From the NCBI GenBank assembly GCA_963855995.1, contig OY979718.1:22560282-22624281 (forward strand): a stretch of 64,000 nt of DNA, written 5' to 3'. The position numbers were made by a program, and so were the translations under genes. The stretch comes from Muricea muricata (taxonomy: Eukaryota; Cnidaria; Anthozoa; Malacalcyonacea; Plexauridae). Under the pieces are notes generated by a model that saw nothing but the letters and a program-made list of their open reading frames with translations, was not told the origin of the DNA and made no database searches. Shown here one piece after another: positions 10,912 to 25,900 of this stretch; position 1 is the first letter of the stretch, and each line of letters begins with the position of its first letter.

Positions 10912-13900
10912 CTACAGGAAGATGACACACTTTTTATAATCAATAAAAAAGCTTAATAACTCACGAGAAAAATTTAAATGAAACACATTGTTTAATCAGT
11001 ATCTAGCGCCTCGTTTTGAACACACTTTTCGACACTATTATACAGCTAATTCAATCAAGGTATTCCTAGCTCACGACGGCAAATTTGCTTGCTACAAAGG
11101 TAATTCCCTGAGTATCAGGCCCTAAATAAACGATAATCCATCATCCCTTGCGCGCTGCATGATAGTTCACAGTTTACGCTTTTGAAAATACAACCTTAAT
11201 TGAAACAGCTGTATATTACTTCAAAGCTTTGTTATTATTATTAATATTAAAAATTACTTAGAAACGGTAGCCCTTCAGCGATGAGCTGATTTTCAAGGGG
11301 CCGTTTATAATACATACAAAACAATATTATAGAAATACAAAAGATTTACAAATCAAACCACACTAACAATAGTACTACACTATTCAAAAGATTTACAACA
11401 TGTACTTAAACCACTGAATGAGATTGTATTCCTCTCCAAGTCCTTATAGTAATAATTTATTAAGGTTTTAAAAGACAAAGAGAGCTGATCGTGTACATCG
11501 ATAATTTTGCTGGGAAGGCTATTCCAGAATACAGCTCCGCGGTATGAAAAGCCTTTTTAAAGAAGTTTAATTTGGATTTTTTCATATTTGAAACATGCCA
11601 TTATGACTAGGAACAAACAAGTCTTACAAATAATTAGGTGTCTCAACAGTGGTGGCGTAGCAAGCCCGACAATTAAGTCCCGCTATGCAAATTTTAAACA
11701 TCATAATTATTCATTTCTTTAGAAATTGTTGTTTTCACAATGAGTGAAAACGAAAATATTTACATAGCGGGACTAAATCGTCGGGCTGGCTTCGCTACTG
11801 TTCACCACCTAATGCTTTGAAAGTCATATGTTCTCAGACTCATACTCTTTTTTTTTAAAAAAAATCTCAGTTAAAAATCACAGATTGTGAGAACCCTGCC
11901 CAAATTAAAGCTATATTTTCAAGGTGATGCAGGATTTTTTAAGGTGCTTGAAACCAATTGAACATAAAGTGAAAACTTAAACTTTAAAAATCCCAATAGA
12001 AAAGGGGGGGGGGGCGAGACAATATATTGCCATGCATATCTCTTCATTATAACGATAAAAATAATATTCAGGAAAATTTTAAGTGAAGCTGCAAACTGAA
12101 ATGTAAACCATGATTATTGTATAAAATTAGCAAATATATAATTATTCATTTTTAAAAATGTTAGGCGATCCTTATACATGCTTACAGTATACCATGTAAT
12201 CTCTTTCAAGGACACTTAAAAAGTCCCTGAAAAAGCCTAAAGCATCGAAAATACTTGAAGTGCTGTACTTGAGACAAGCACAGCAAGTAAATATGGCAAT
12301 ATTATAATGTTTATAATATTGCAATTCATACGGTCGCAATTATTGGCTTGCAATTGTACGATATTATTGCTGATATGCAATGCACGTGCCTTTGCGTGGG
12401 AAAAAGTACTTTAAAGAAAACCATTAAATGAATATATATCTACTGGCTTATTGATAAGAACCTTTAAAGTAGCTGTAACATCTGCTCTTAATCTCGATTC
12501 TTTGATATAAAATTCTGAGACATTAAAAAAAAGAATGGGAAAAGACTAGTCATCAGCCATCTTGGATATTCAAAAAGCCCATGACGTCAAAACCAGAGTA
12601 TTTTTTTCTTCAAGAAGCAACTACAAGTAGGTTGAAAGTCGAAACCCAACTGAATTTGCATGCATATACTTCTTACGTAAATTGCGAAGTGTTCAAAAAA
12701 ATTTCATTGGGACTTGCTTTAAAAGTTTTTATCAAATAAGCCGGTAGAAATATATTGCTATTTTCCCTTGAAAACAGTGATTGAAAGCTCTCAAAAGTTG
12801 TTTAATAATATATATGCATTACCTGTAAAATCTTCTGATCCTGATAGACAGGCCTTCGTCCATGACACTAACTTCTCTTTCTGTAGTTCCCCTTTGTAAA
12901 CATACGTTGTGCCCTGAAAAATGGAATGCTCAAATTAGTGTTCTGATAGACAAAACAATTATATCAATTAACAATTAGATTAGAAGCTTGACATAATTTC
13001 AAAACGCAGTCAATACCATGCAACGGAAAAGTTTGAAGCTCTCGTGCTGCTTTACATTAAAGAGAAGTTCGTTTGCTTCGACTGTGTGTGTGTGCAACAG
13101 GTAGTCTACGAGTGTATAACTTCGACAAAGCATTTTGTTCAAAATCTATTCATATATGAATACAAAAAAAGTGCAATTTCAATATGAAAACTTCCTATTC
13201 ACAGTGCATGATAGGCAGAAACTCTTGCTTGGCAGTACTTGGTCCCAGAGAAACAAATCTTATGTTTACTTAACTACTGTAGCAGGTTTATGACACAAAC
13301 CTTGCGATGGTGGACGAGAACAATGGCGGATGTTACATCGGACGAAGATCTCTCCTTAACATCTCGAGTGTATGCTTCTAGAATATCACGATTGACCTTC
13401 TCAGAACTAAAAAAGATGTAAATTTTCATTGGTATCCTACCCTGTTAAACAATATACTGCCTGTCAATGTTCTGAATTAAAGTTCAGACGTTTTTCTTTC
13501 GCATTTATTTTATTGTAAAAATTTCAAATTCTTCCCCGAGTGTAAAAGTAGAGCCTTTAAAAGTTACATTAGCCGAAACCTATAGTATTAATTTCACAGC
13601 TCTGGCTGGCTGCTTTGTCCTTGATTTAATGATTTGCAAAGGACCAAGGTCTTGTACACTTACAGTTATTACGACAGTATTATTGTTTTTCCATGTGTAA
13701 AAGTATTCAGACATGTCAAATAATGGCACCGGTCTAAAAGGCAGAACAACTGGAACAGCTGGACCCTGGCCATAACCCTACTTAAAGAGTTAGGGTCCAG
13801 TCGTTTCAGCTGTTCCGCGTTTTAATTAGACTATGCCTCAAATAATAAAACGAGTAATAATATATAATGGTAACAGAACGAATAGGGGTGCAATTAATGC

Positions 13901-16900
13901 CAAAATCATACGAGTGATTTGTTAATCACGAGTATGATTTGGCATTAATTGCACGACTTGATTTGTCCCATTACTTATTAATTATATATCTTCTGTAATC
14001 AAACGGTTTTAAAGAGGAAAAATCCTCAAATTTATCCATTTTGAAAAATTTTACAGCAAAAAAGAAAACAAATTGGCTATTTGTAAATACTAGAGCATAG
14101 ATTGACTAGAGTGATTTTCATTGGCTGTGGGCAAGGGTGCGATTACAGCTCACAGAGGGTGCGATTAATGTTCAAATCGCACTCCTGTAAACCAATAAGA
14201 TTGCAGTATTTGCCACTGATTACAGAAGATATATAATTAACTGCAAAATAGTTTTTTTCTTGGTCTAAACTGACGTTTATACGATTATCATTGCTCCAAA
14301 TCTACGCACTTCGAAGTTAACACTAATAAAATACAAAAATGAAAAGAAATTTGTGCAAATAACAGTAGGAATTGACAGAATGAAAAATTCAGTTTGTCCC
14401 ATTCATGACAAAAATCGTCCCGCTTGAAGCGGGATCATATAAACGGAATGCGATAAATATTATGACAAAAATCGTCCCGCTTGAAGCGGGATTATATAAA
14501 CGGAATGCGATAAATAATATAGAAACATATACATGCCGGGATCCCGAGTAACGTCCCGTCCCGGCAAACGTCCCGTCTCGGCTCTCATATAAACAGCCCC
14601 TAATTAACTAAAAATTGACAATTTTCAGCCATACTCACATGTTCCCCCAACAGAAATTCACTTCATGTGTTTCATCAGACTTTGCAACATCCGAAACAAG
14701 AGAGTTTATTTCTTCACTTTCTTCGCTAATGAATGCAATCAAGAATGGCTGTCCTTTACTGAAGTATGTCGGGAAGTTCAATGGAGTTAACTCTCCCTGA
14801 AGGAGAAACACACAAACGGCTCAGTTACTCAGTGCAGAGGACAGTCTGGTGAACATATCTATACTACGCATGGGCTGCGGATGCGATTGACAATCGGGAG
14901 AGGGCGGGGAGGGGGGGGGGGGAAGTTCTGCATCATTACCAGTTTTTTTACAATGGATTGTTTTTATGGCATGTGAAATCGAATGTATGAATATTGCCCC
15001 TCTCCCACCAATCAACGAATCTTCCGGGGCCGTACTAAGCAAAAATATGTTAGGAAAAAATTCCAAAATTGGTTAATGTTAGGCACATTAACTGGATAAG
15101 ATATCGTTTCAAGCATGTTGCTTAAATGTCGCTGGCATAGGTAGAGATAGTGATATTTTTGGGGTAAGCACCATTATAAGACGAGCAGGCTTTGTGATTG
15201 GTCTTTTGAAACAAAATTCATAATTCTTTACCATTCCTTAACCAATTCAATATTTTTTTGTTTTTCAAGACATATCTTAAGCTTATAGGTAAAGTATAGC
15301 ATTTTATAATTATATAATGTTTGTAAACGTACATATTTGGGAAGACTCGAATATTTTACAAATTCTGCAATAGCTTCCTCCGTATATTCTCCTTCAAAGA
15401 CAACTTTGCTTTCCAATGGATCATTTCTTTTTACTAGAACAATGCTTGGGACACTCACGTCCAGTCTGGCGGCCCTATAATGAAGAGGTCAATCGAAAAA
15501 TGATAGAGAGTTCCAATTTCCTCGCCAAATTGAGTACAGCGTGCAATATTCTCAGGTTTGTAACCATATTCTAGAGGGATCAAAAACGGACAAAACACAA
15601 CGCTTCTTATACGTACATATCTGAAGCTATTTTCCCAGTACTATATCCAAATAAGAACTGTCCTTCCATTGCGCGAGCAGCTGATTGAAAACTGGATACA
15701 TCTGGAAAAATAGAACAAAAATTCATTGTTCTCGCCGCGCACAAGTCAGCATAAACACAAACAAAAAGATAGAACAAATCTCTAGATTGACCAGAGATAT
15801 TTACTTCAATTTATGTTGGACGTCGTGCAGATCATTTGCTTTAGGTGCACTGATATTAAATAAATACAGCAATGCTGTAATAACTTGCTTGAAACAAGTC
15901 AAAATAAGGTGAAAAGAACACAAAACAAACACCATAATTTCAAAAACGTTTTCTGAGGGCATACCTAAATTCGAGGGGGGGGGGGGAGTTCCAACATAGA
16001 CACAGCACTTAAAACTGTCAGTAAAGTTGTTTGAATTCTTTAGAATATTTTAATCTACATATATGCACATTACTTACAATTACTGGTTTCGATGGAAAAT
16101 AATCCAAAAACTGAAACATCCGTATATAGTATTGACGTCATTGGATACTTTCCAAGTTGGAAACCAACTGCTTCACCATCTGATGTTAACTTGATTGGCG
16201 AAGAAGCTTGGAGGCTAAATTAAACAAGGAAAATACAATTTCATTATGCACGTCATTACATTCAACAGTAGGCTGCTCAGTGCATTTGTTATAAATAGGT
16301 GAAGCCGGTTGTATAGACAAATTGTGTGGTCAGAAAAAATATCGAGAAGTACAGGTTCTCCGACTACCTTCAACGATACGTTTCGAGCGAAGCAATGGCG
16401 GATCTAGCGTAAGTCAAAACAAATTACCACAGCTCATTCTAAGATATATTTACATTTTAAAATACCTTCAAAGCAACTTCATTGGTTAGATTTTATTCTT
16501 TTGAAATTCATAACCTATGACATTGTTATAAAGTTATTTTGAATTTAAAATTGAGCTGCTACAATTTATTTTGACTTACCCTGGATCCGCCACTGGAGCG
16601 AAGGCTTTTACTAATAACTTCCCGACGAAGGGCCTCTGCTTAAAACGTTGACTTTCACTTTATTATTATAGTGACAGAACCTATGCCTTTCGTGTAATAT
16701 TAACTGCACTACCTACACTAGCAACATAAGTTCTAGATATCATGTTAGAAATTTATATTGTACTGGGGCTAAATCTACGAAAAGTGGACGCGCTATTCAC
16801 ATAATAGTCATTCTATATTCAACTATACGAGCCTGCGATGGGACCTCTGCTACGGTACGTCGCGGTCTGTTTTTAAATTTTATAGGCTGTGGAACATTCT

Positions 16901-19900
16901 GTGCGCTGGTCGTTTTAATGTTTCCTTTTTGGCATCAAGTAAGAAAGAATTAAGGGAATTTTCATCTAGATATTATTATATCTATTATCCTTATTGTCTG
17001 TTGCTCTCCATTCAGTGTGTCTCAAAGAAATGTTATTCTAAGAAATTTGAAATTCGGATCTTTTTCAAAGTCAAACGTTTTTATAATGGGTATTTTGTAA
17101 TGCTGACTAGCATTGCCGTTAAATAGAAAATCGTTCATCAACGCGGCAAGCTCATGCACCACAAAAAACATTGCCTTTTGATATTTTCTATACTTTTTCG
17201 AAATTTTTCAACATTTGTTAAAATGTAGGAACTAACATACCATTACGGCAAAATGAAAATCAATATGCTTAATATTCATTCGACGTGCATATCATTTTTA
17301 GCCGTGAACTGAACACAAACTATGTTTGTACAAAAAGACAAAAGTAGTATATGGTAAGCCTAAATTCCTCCAATAAAATACAGAATTTATGCAAGTACAT
17401 TACATTCTTATATATTTTATATATCTTATATCTTAAGAAACGGGACACACACACTTACAGCTTAACTGCGTTCACCAAGCTTGATTCATCCAAAACCCCA
17501 CGATAGTCCATAGGCGGTTGCTTTTTCCTAGGTAAGATAACAAATTGTCAATATCTATCTAATATGCAACTCAGTAAGACATAAGACGTTATTAAACCTC
17601 ATGAAAAGATGACTTTAATTTTTATGCACCCTCTTTGACTACAAGGATTATCCTCAGAATTTCCATCACCAAGAAATTTGAATATCATTCTACGGTATAA
17701 TTTATATCCTTACAGTAATGATAGTACCAACCTGTAGAATCTCAAAGTTGGATACAATTTTACATTCTCCTTGGCACAAACATCCTCCCAGTCAAAACAA
17801 TTTACTTGCTGTACGCCAATATCTGTCCCAGTACCATCAGGTTCGACTATAAATTGGTAATTATATACTTTGTAAAATTGAAAGAAAAGAAAGTTGTTTA
17901 TTTTTTTTCTTGCGGTCCGAAATAATATTTTAGCCTTTTCTGCAATCTGATTGGCTACATGAGCGTTTTGAGACCTTGGCAAATATTTCCCTATACACGG
18001 ACCTCCTAACCGGCAAATAACCTACGTATATGTATTTGGTGTCGTATAACCAAAACAGGCAGATTCATTTAATAACTTAACTTAACGGGATGTTTTCGAA
18101 TGAGATTTAATTTTATTATCACATTTACAAGGCGTACAAGAGTGTAAATTTAGGTCTACCGATCCTTTAAGATAATCGAGGGCCTTATATATTAGACCCA
18201 GGTAAGGTGGAGAGGAAATAACGCTTTCTGGCGTTCCTCAAAAAACCCTCAAGAGACTCTTATAGCATTAGATTTTAAGATTTATTTCTCACCTATTTTT
18301 TTGGCAGCGGCAGCATAAGACGGAGAAAACGCTTGACTCCTAGCATCCCCTAGCAAACAAAATACACATGCATGTTCGTTTTAAAGATCGTCGTAGAACA
18401 CCTGCATATTGAAAAAAAAAGTAGACCATAACGTCTACTGGAGCTCTGTCGAAGGTTTGAAAAACTACATAGTAATATCGTGGTGAAAAAGTAGCATTAG
18501 AAAAACAGAGAATGCGTTAACTGCCAGAACCAACGTATACCAACTTACAAGGAAGGAAGAAAAAGACAACGGATATATCATGCCGTTTCACAGTTGTGTT
18601 AAAACTCGTATCATTCAGTTTTGGTATGTGTGAATCATTAACAGCTTTTGTGTAATATATTTCATAGCCAGCTGCAGCCACCTCGTCATCCTCAGTCTCT
18701 TCAGCTGTGGAAGAAAACATAAGTTAAACTTAAGCTTAATGAGTGACCCAAACAGAACTCTATTAGGTATTAAGGTGCTTAATTTAGATCCTATATTTGT
18801 ATGTTTAGAACGCTATAACTGACTTAACTTTTCTACTGTACTTTAGAGGAACTACATGTGAGCGGGCTATAAGCTACCCCCATTTGCCACCATACGGTTG
18901 AGGAACTCAACTGACTGACAAGTACTCTCGTGCGTTCTTGTGCACACGAGGAACAAAGCTGCTCTCATATGCCTCCGCAGACTTGAAGGACTAAGCAGAC
19001 TCAACTGTTTCTATCTACTCCCATGCACTTAAAGAGCTAAGCTCAATCAGCTGATCTCAAATGTTTCGTCGAGCTAAGATGACTCAATTGGTTTTGTTGT
19101 CTCCCATACACTCAAGCATCTAAGCTGAGCATCTTAACGAAGTAAACTTACTTAACGAAGCTGACTCAGCAACTTCTCTATGCTCTCAAGCAATTGAACT
19201 AAGTCGACTTGATTGCTCCGGTGTGTTCCAATGCACATGAGTAACTAGAGTAACTTTACTTAACTGCTCCTATGTGCTCCCACGCGCTTGAGGGAAGGAG
19301 ATCACTAAACTACGCCCATACGCTTTCCTACACCTCGGGAACTAAGCTGACTTTCGTTTCAAGAAAATGCCTGTGCGCAGGTTAATAGTAGGCACATTTC
19401 TGGGGAAACGCGTTTTCGCATATTTGGCACATGCGTTGTAAGGATTCTCATCCAGGTGCAAACTAGTACGTTTCGTTGAAACTTAGTAATTCCAAAAATA
19501 CGGTAGCTTTCGAAACGAAAAGTTTTAAGTTGATGCTCTTTTGATGGAAGATTAAATGGATAAAAATTGAGGTTTTTAACATAAAAAGTGCAATATTACA
19601 TTCATTTGATTTCTTTCGCCTATTCATTAGGTGTGCTAGCGACTAATCGTGTTCCAGTGCCTTCGTTCAAACGGTCCAGTAAACTGGTAAGGGTTTAACA
19701 ATCTTTGTAATGAACAATTGATATAATAGACTAAAGGTCAAACTAGGCAGGTACAAAGAAATCTCAACAGTTAGAAAAGGCATCTTAAGGTGGCTCAATA
19801 CAGCTTTCAAGAAACTGAGCTATAACTTGCTTAACATCTTTAATTTTCGCAAATAAATTCGTATTGGATTCTTCGTTTATTTTAACATTTGGTCTTTTAA

Positions 19901-22900
19901 ATTAGGACCGTTTTGATGACCAATGCTTCGTTGCTATGGCAACATTTGCGTATGAAATCTACTCAAAAGTGGTGTATTATGCTGCAGGAGTCAAAAAGAC
20001 GCGCGGCGACCGCCAATTTTTTTATTTGCATTTTGTCTTAAATTAAACACCATAGACTAACGTTGTGAAAAATTTAAAAGAATTCTATGATGCCAATTTT
20101 ATTAAAATGCTGAAAATCATTTTTGTGGCGTTATAGATTTTTTTATTTTCTGCATAATACAAGATTTTTGTGGTACAACGCTGCATACAAAATTTGAAGG
20201 CAGGTCACCATGCCAAATAAGGAGATACAGCACTTTCATTTTCTAAAATTGATTTTTTTATAACGTCAGCAATTAGATAATCCACATGTAGTTTGAATCA
20301 CCAATGTTCAAGCGTCAAATGTTTTACCAAACTTTTTGTTGTAAACGTGATATTTAAGGCGATTTGAGTAAGTAACATTAAAATTGGCGCATGACGGTTT
20401 TTTAAGGTATTTGCCTTATTGTATCTAGCCACCTTAATATTAGTAGAATTGCAATGTTTGGTAGCGAAATGTTGTACAATACGGAAACTAATATAGCCTT
20501 ACGGAGTTTGCAAGTTTTGTATATATTTGCATTACGCGCGGAAAAAGATGCTATTTTTGAGTTGAGATTGACGCGGAAATCGTAAATTTCCCCCGTCACT
20601 TTTTCGCCACCAAACTCTGCAATTCTACAAATCTTAGGATTCTCTTTCTAGCTGTAGTAAAATATTTCGTTTTTCTTGCCTAGCTCGAAGATTAGTTTAT
20701 TATGCAAATTGTCCTAGAAGTGTCCAAAGTGCTGGTCTTACTCAGAGCACTCCAATGTTTCTTTCAACACAAAATGTTACTGACCCTACTGTCGAAACTG
20801 ACCCTACATCACCCCTTGTAATTGTAGTTGTGTTAGAGTCGGTGGAACCTTATTTTTTTTAGCAAAGAATAGTAAAATTCACTAAAATCCAAACTTACGT
20901 GGTCTCTCCTCCACATCATCATCATCTTCACTAGCCTCAGTTTCACGAAAGCCGACTTTACCATCATCTCCACGAATACGTTCATCACTTTCAGCAAGAT
21001 AGGAATCTAACTCAATATTATCTAGACCACTTGCAGGTAGAAGGTACACATCGCCCAATCTAACACAGAAAAAGTAGATAAATAAATTTATTATTTATTG
21101 AGAATATTTCAAGACTTTTGATTGGTTAATAGCTGTCGGTGAAATCGTCATATCCGCTTGGTAGTCGCCCAAATTTGGGGTTATGACTTCACCGTGGTAT
21201 ATTGAAAACAAACATACGACATTATGAGTCATTTCGTCGTATATTGAAAAACAATGTAACACGAGATGACGTCACACTAATTTATGCGGGTTTGTCAATA
21301 CCGGAAAAATACAAATGGTTTCCTCAAAGAAAAGGTTCGCCGACCTGTTAATAAATAACAAAACAATTATTGAATTCGGTTCTCGCAGTATATGAGGAAT
21401 TACTAAGGTCTCGTTATGTGTTATAACACAAACCTCTGCCCTAATAATTCCTCATATCCTGCTCGACCTCATTTAATAACTGTTTATGGCAAGTGTTTTT
21501 GAGCGGTCCATCGACCAAGATAGAGAATTTTAATTGGTTCCTGGGAGGTCGGAGACCTACGGTACGTACCGCTCACGTTTTGTCAAACGGGCTGGACAAC
21601 TACATATTTACAAAATTCGCAAACTTCGTAGGCTATATGTTCCGCTATCACAACTTTTTTTACTAATTTTAAGATTCTCTTTTCGCTGTAATGAAACATT
21701 TTGTTCATATTTTATTATTTTGGGAAGTAGGATATATTCTTTAGGAAATAATACTTCTCAAGTATTATGATTGGTTGCCTGGCCAGACATTATTCACTAG
21801 TTGGCATTTTTTCAAAATGGCCGCCAATGAAAGTGGTTTTGATGTTTCATAATTTTGCCAAAATTAACAAACGGAGAAAAATTGCATTAATACTAAGTCA
21901 AAGAATATATAAACAAACTTTGATGTCAAGCAATCTGAAGGTAACAGATCGTCTGCGAATAACTTATTAAATACTTTTTAACGCTATTTAAAGATTACAA
22001 ATAAATTTTAGTCTTTGACTTATGAAGTTTCCAAAGTAAAGTGTATTCATAAAAGAAGTGCATTTTATACATGTTTTACTAAAGAAATTATACTAAAGCA
22101 ATTATCCCCCAGGCTCACCAATTAATTGTTTTTAATTTTATTAACTGTATAGACATGTATGTACGCAACTGATTACACTTGATTTGGCATGCCTTACCCA
22201 ATTTCGATATCCAAAAAGTCGATCAAGTCCAAATAAATGGGATGTCCAGTGAATGGTATAAACTTAGTCACAGGCTCGCCCCTCTTGTGTAAACGTACAG
22301 TCGGATAGCTATCAATTTCCTAGAATAAAAAAACAACTGTACAATTATTGTGGTTCATCCATTACGCTCTAAAATCAATGCCACGAATAGCCATATGATT
22401 GTCAATACGCAATAATACAGACGGTCTAAATTGCCAGGTCTGGCCTGTGCAATACTAGTAATAAGTTGACAGTTTTTTCTCTACGAGGGGGGGGGGGGCA
22501 ACGGCGAAACCAACCATTTGGCCATGACATGGAAATGTTAAATAACCATTATTTATATAGGAATTCAATTATTTTCCTTGATCTAAAAAGCAGAAATACC
22601 TGCATGACATGACCGAACCGTCGAGCAAGCTTGGCACTCTGTAACTTCAGGTGCTCTCATTGCTTTATAGTTCCGTTGCGGCTGGTTATTCGGATATACC
22701 CGTTAACTTACACGTGAAATACAAAACAGATTGCAAATTAACAGCTTTGATACAAAATTAATGCATATTACTTGAAAACTTTGTGTGAAACGATAGGTGG
22801 GGGCCGAACCAGGGAGATTACAGAAAAAAGAACACCATCGAGTAAATTCATTGGGAATGTTGTCGAGGATTACAATGTCTGAGCCTTGTGGTAATGCATA

Positions 22901-25900
22901 TTTTCACGTCTTGTTTACCTTGTAGCAAACCAAGCCGTGACAGGCAGTACTTCCTAGCAGAGTAATCAAAATTTCCCTGAACGTAAAGTTTTCTTTTACT
23001 CGTTTGAGACTGCTATATTCATATGAAAGCAAATGCAAGACAAGACTTCCATACTATGATCGTTTTCCAAGAGTTCATTTTGCTTTTGCCCCACGTCGTC
23101 GTCTTAGTTGCGTGAAATCCCCAATGCGACTTGACCATGCAGGCTTAATGCTAACCTACAATCTTGGCAAAAAGTTAATGAAACACCTTAAGCAAACACG
23201 TCCCCCTTCCCCCCGGACAATGTTCGTTGTGTAATATAATGGCGTCAAGCTATTTCCAGATGATTTAGCAAGTAACATAGCGTGTTTTCAGTGGCGGATC
23301 TAGCGTAAGTCAAAATAAATTACCACAGCTCATTCTACGATATATTTATACATTTTAAAATACCTTCAAAGCAACTTCATTGGTTAGATTTTATTCTTTT
23401 GAAACTCATAACCTATGACATTGTTATACAGTTATTTTGAATTTAAAATTGAGCTGCTATAATTTATTTTGACTAACCCTGGATCCGCCACTGCGTGTTT
23501 TCTCAATTCGGAAATCAACATTGCAATGGGGGAGGGGACATAAAGACGAGCATTAATAAATAATTCTTTGTGTGTCATTAGTTTTTGCCAAGATTGTAGC
23601 CCAGAGCATGCACTCTACGACATCTTTCCGTATATTTTCCACGATGGACAGATGAATATTTAGATTAAAAATACGATCGAGACAAACACGCACGAGATAC
23701 TTACAAATTGAGGATCCATGTCACGTTCGGAGAAAATTATTGAAAATTTTATATTCCTTTGAGGTGCACTGCTTCGTTGAAAATGGCGGTCATAAGTTCT
23801 GCTCAGTCGTTGATAATCGTAACTGAAACCTGGACAAAGTTCAACCGCTGCAATAGAGAAACAATAGAGACCGTTAGAGATTGGCATATATCATTCACTG
23901 GATTTAGGCAATTGGTTGACGAGATATGATGTTCCAAGTGCTGTGCAATTGCGGTCGCCTTTGCAAAAATGTTTAGCATTATCATTGACTGGATTTACAG
24001 TAAGTACTTGGTTGACGAAATATGATGTTCCAAGTGCTGTGCAATTGCAGTGGCCTTTGCAAAAATGTTTAGCATTATCATTCCCTGGATTTAAGTACTT
24101 GGTTCACGAGATATGATGTCCCAAGTGCAGTGCAATTGCAGTGGCCTTTGCAAAAATGTTTAGCATTATCATTCACTGGATTTAAGTACTTGGTTCACGA
24201 GATATGATGTCCCAAGTGCTGTGCAATTGCGATCGCCTTTGCAAAAACGTTTAGCATTATCGTTCATTGAATTTAAGTACTTGTTCACGAGATATGATGT
24301 TCCAAGTACTGTGCAATTGCGGTCGCCTTTGCAAAAATGTTTGGCATATGTAAGTCATTTTCTATCACTTAACTCCTTCTAAAAATGATATTATTGTACA
24401 ATTGCTCTAAATTAACTGGACCGAGGTGTATGATCGCCTTAAAAGATCGGAAAAGTTGCACAGAGAAACTTTATTTACCAACAGACTGGCTGATTTAAAT
24501 GATTTTGCTAACATTGCTCGTGAAAAATAACATGTCAATCAGATTTCATGTAACATACACTTTTCCGCATTATGAGAATGGTCTATTACTGTAAAGGCAT
24601 CACGTGATTATAAGTGAAACGCGGTACACTTTGTCGAAATTCTTTATGGGCGAAAAGAAAAACATAGTAGTATTGAAGCTCACATGGTTTACAAAAGGCT
24701 ACCAGCAGGTAATCCGTGTCCAAATCATTCAGCAATGGTACATATTCTGCGGGAGAGCGGACAGCAAGGGACCTGCTTTCCGCTAAAAAATAAAACGGAT
24801 GATTAGTATGGAAATGTCATCTGTATTCATTGTTTATAATTACAGAAATGTCATGTCATCCGTGATGTACACTGAGAAAAATTTGTTAATGCATATGGCG
24901 ACGCCATGCAAGGCAGTTCCATGATAGGGATTAATTCAATGAATTTATTACTAATTTATTATTTAGGCCGAATTCAATGGCATGGATTTTGCCAAAACTT
25001 TGCATACAGCATCGTCCAGAAGCATCGTCAGAGCGACAAGCATGGCTTAGACTGAGAGTTTGTTGACGAATGTGGCACAGAAGTGTTGAGAAGGGGGGGG
25101 GGGCGTGAATACTCATAGTGTTGTTCTGTCCGACAAAATGCTTACCTTTAAAAAACTTGAAATAGAAGATAAAAAGAAATCAGTCGACCAGAATACGAAT
25201 ATAATATGAGTTCATCCCCTTCCCCCAATTAAAGCACTAGTTACGGCTCTGCATTTGGGTGACAGAAATGTCCGTAATGATAAACACAAAGATTCTTACG
25301 ATTGCTACAAATCTCGATCTTATCATGATGATTATACAATTGTAGTTATTTCACTAACGGCATACTTACTCAAGGCACCAAAAACTGCAGAAGGTTGGAC
25401 GATGAGTTCGTGTACAAAATCCGCAAGGTCTTCTGTTTTTAATGGAATATTATCAGACGTAAACACATCGGCATATGCAAGTTCCTGTACCAAAGATATA
25501 ATTAATACTATTTTAATTATCGTGAGATTGAAACAAGTGCGTTCTTTTATTCGGAGACCGACGCATATAGGAGGGATATTTCAGGGTGTTAGCTGGAAAA
25601 CCAAAGTTAAGTTCGTTTTTGGCAAATCGGGAAAATGTTGTTTTTATTTACAGTATTTTCTTTATAATATAGATAACGATAAAAGTAAACAAAAATATAC
25701 ACAGTCACATTCATCTTATAAAATAGAAACTTCCCACTTCTGATCAGGAAAGTTCCTTAGTTATTATTATTATTCAATCTTTATACAGGTTAAACTTGTT
25801 CAGTAATTATAAATAAATACATATTTAAATACTGGTATCAATCAAGGACCTGTTGAATTAACGAATAATAAAAATATATCAAAAACTATGTAATACAAAA

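Noticed and set aside
23891-24350. Regularly spaced repeats that might suggest a CRISPR array
   Set aside because: The whole 91-bp unit is conserved, with no variable spacers, and the context is an animal intron; it is a satellite.
25255-25743. A 162-codon + frame
   Set aside because: It covers TXNDC16 exon 9 in antisense, shows no family motif, and the exon fits the gene model in phase.
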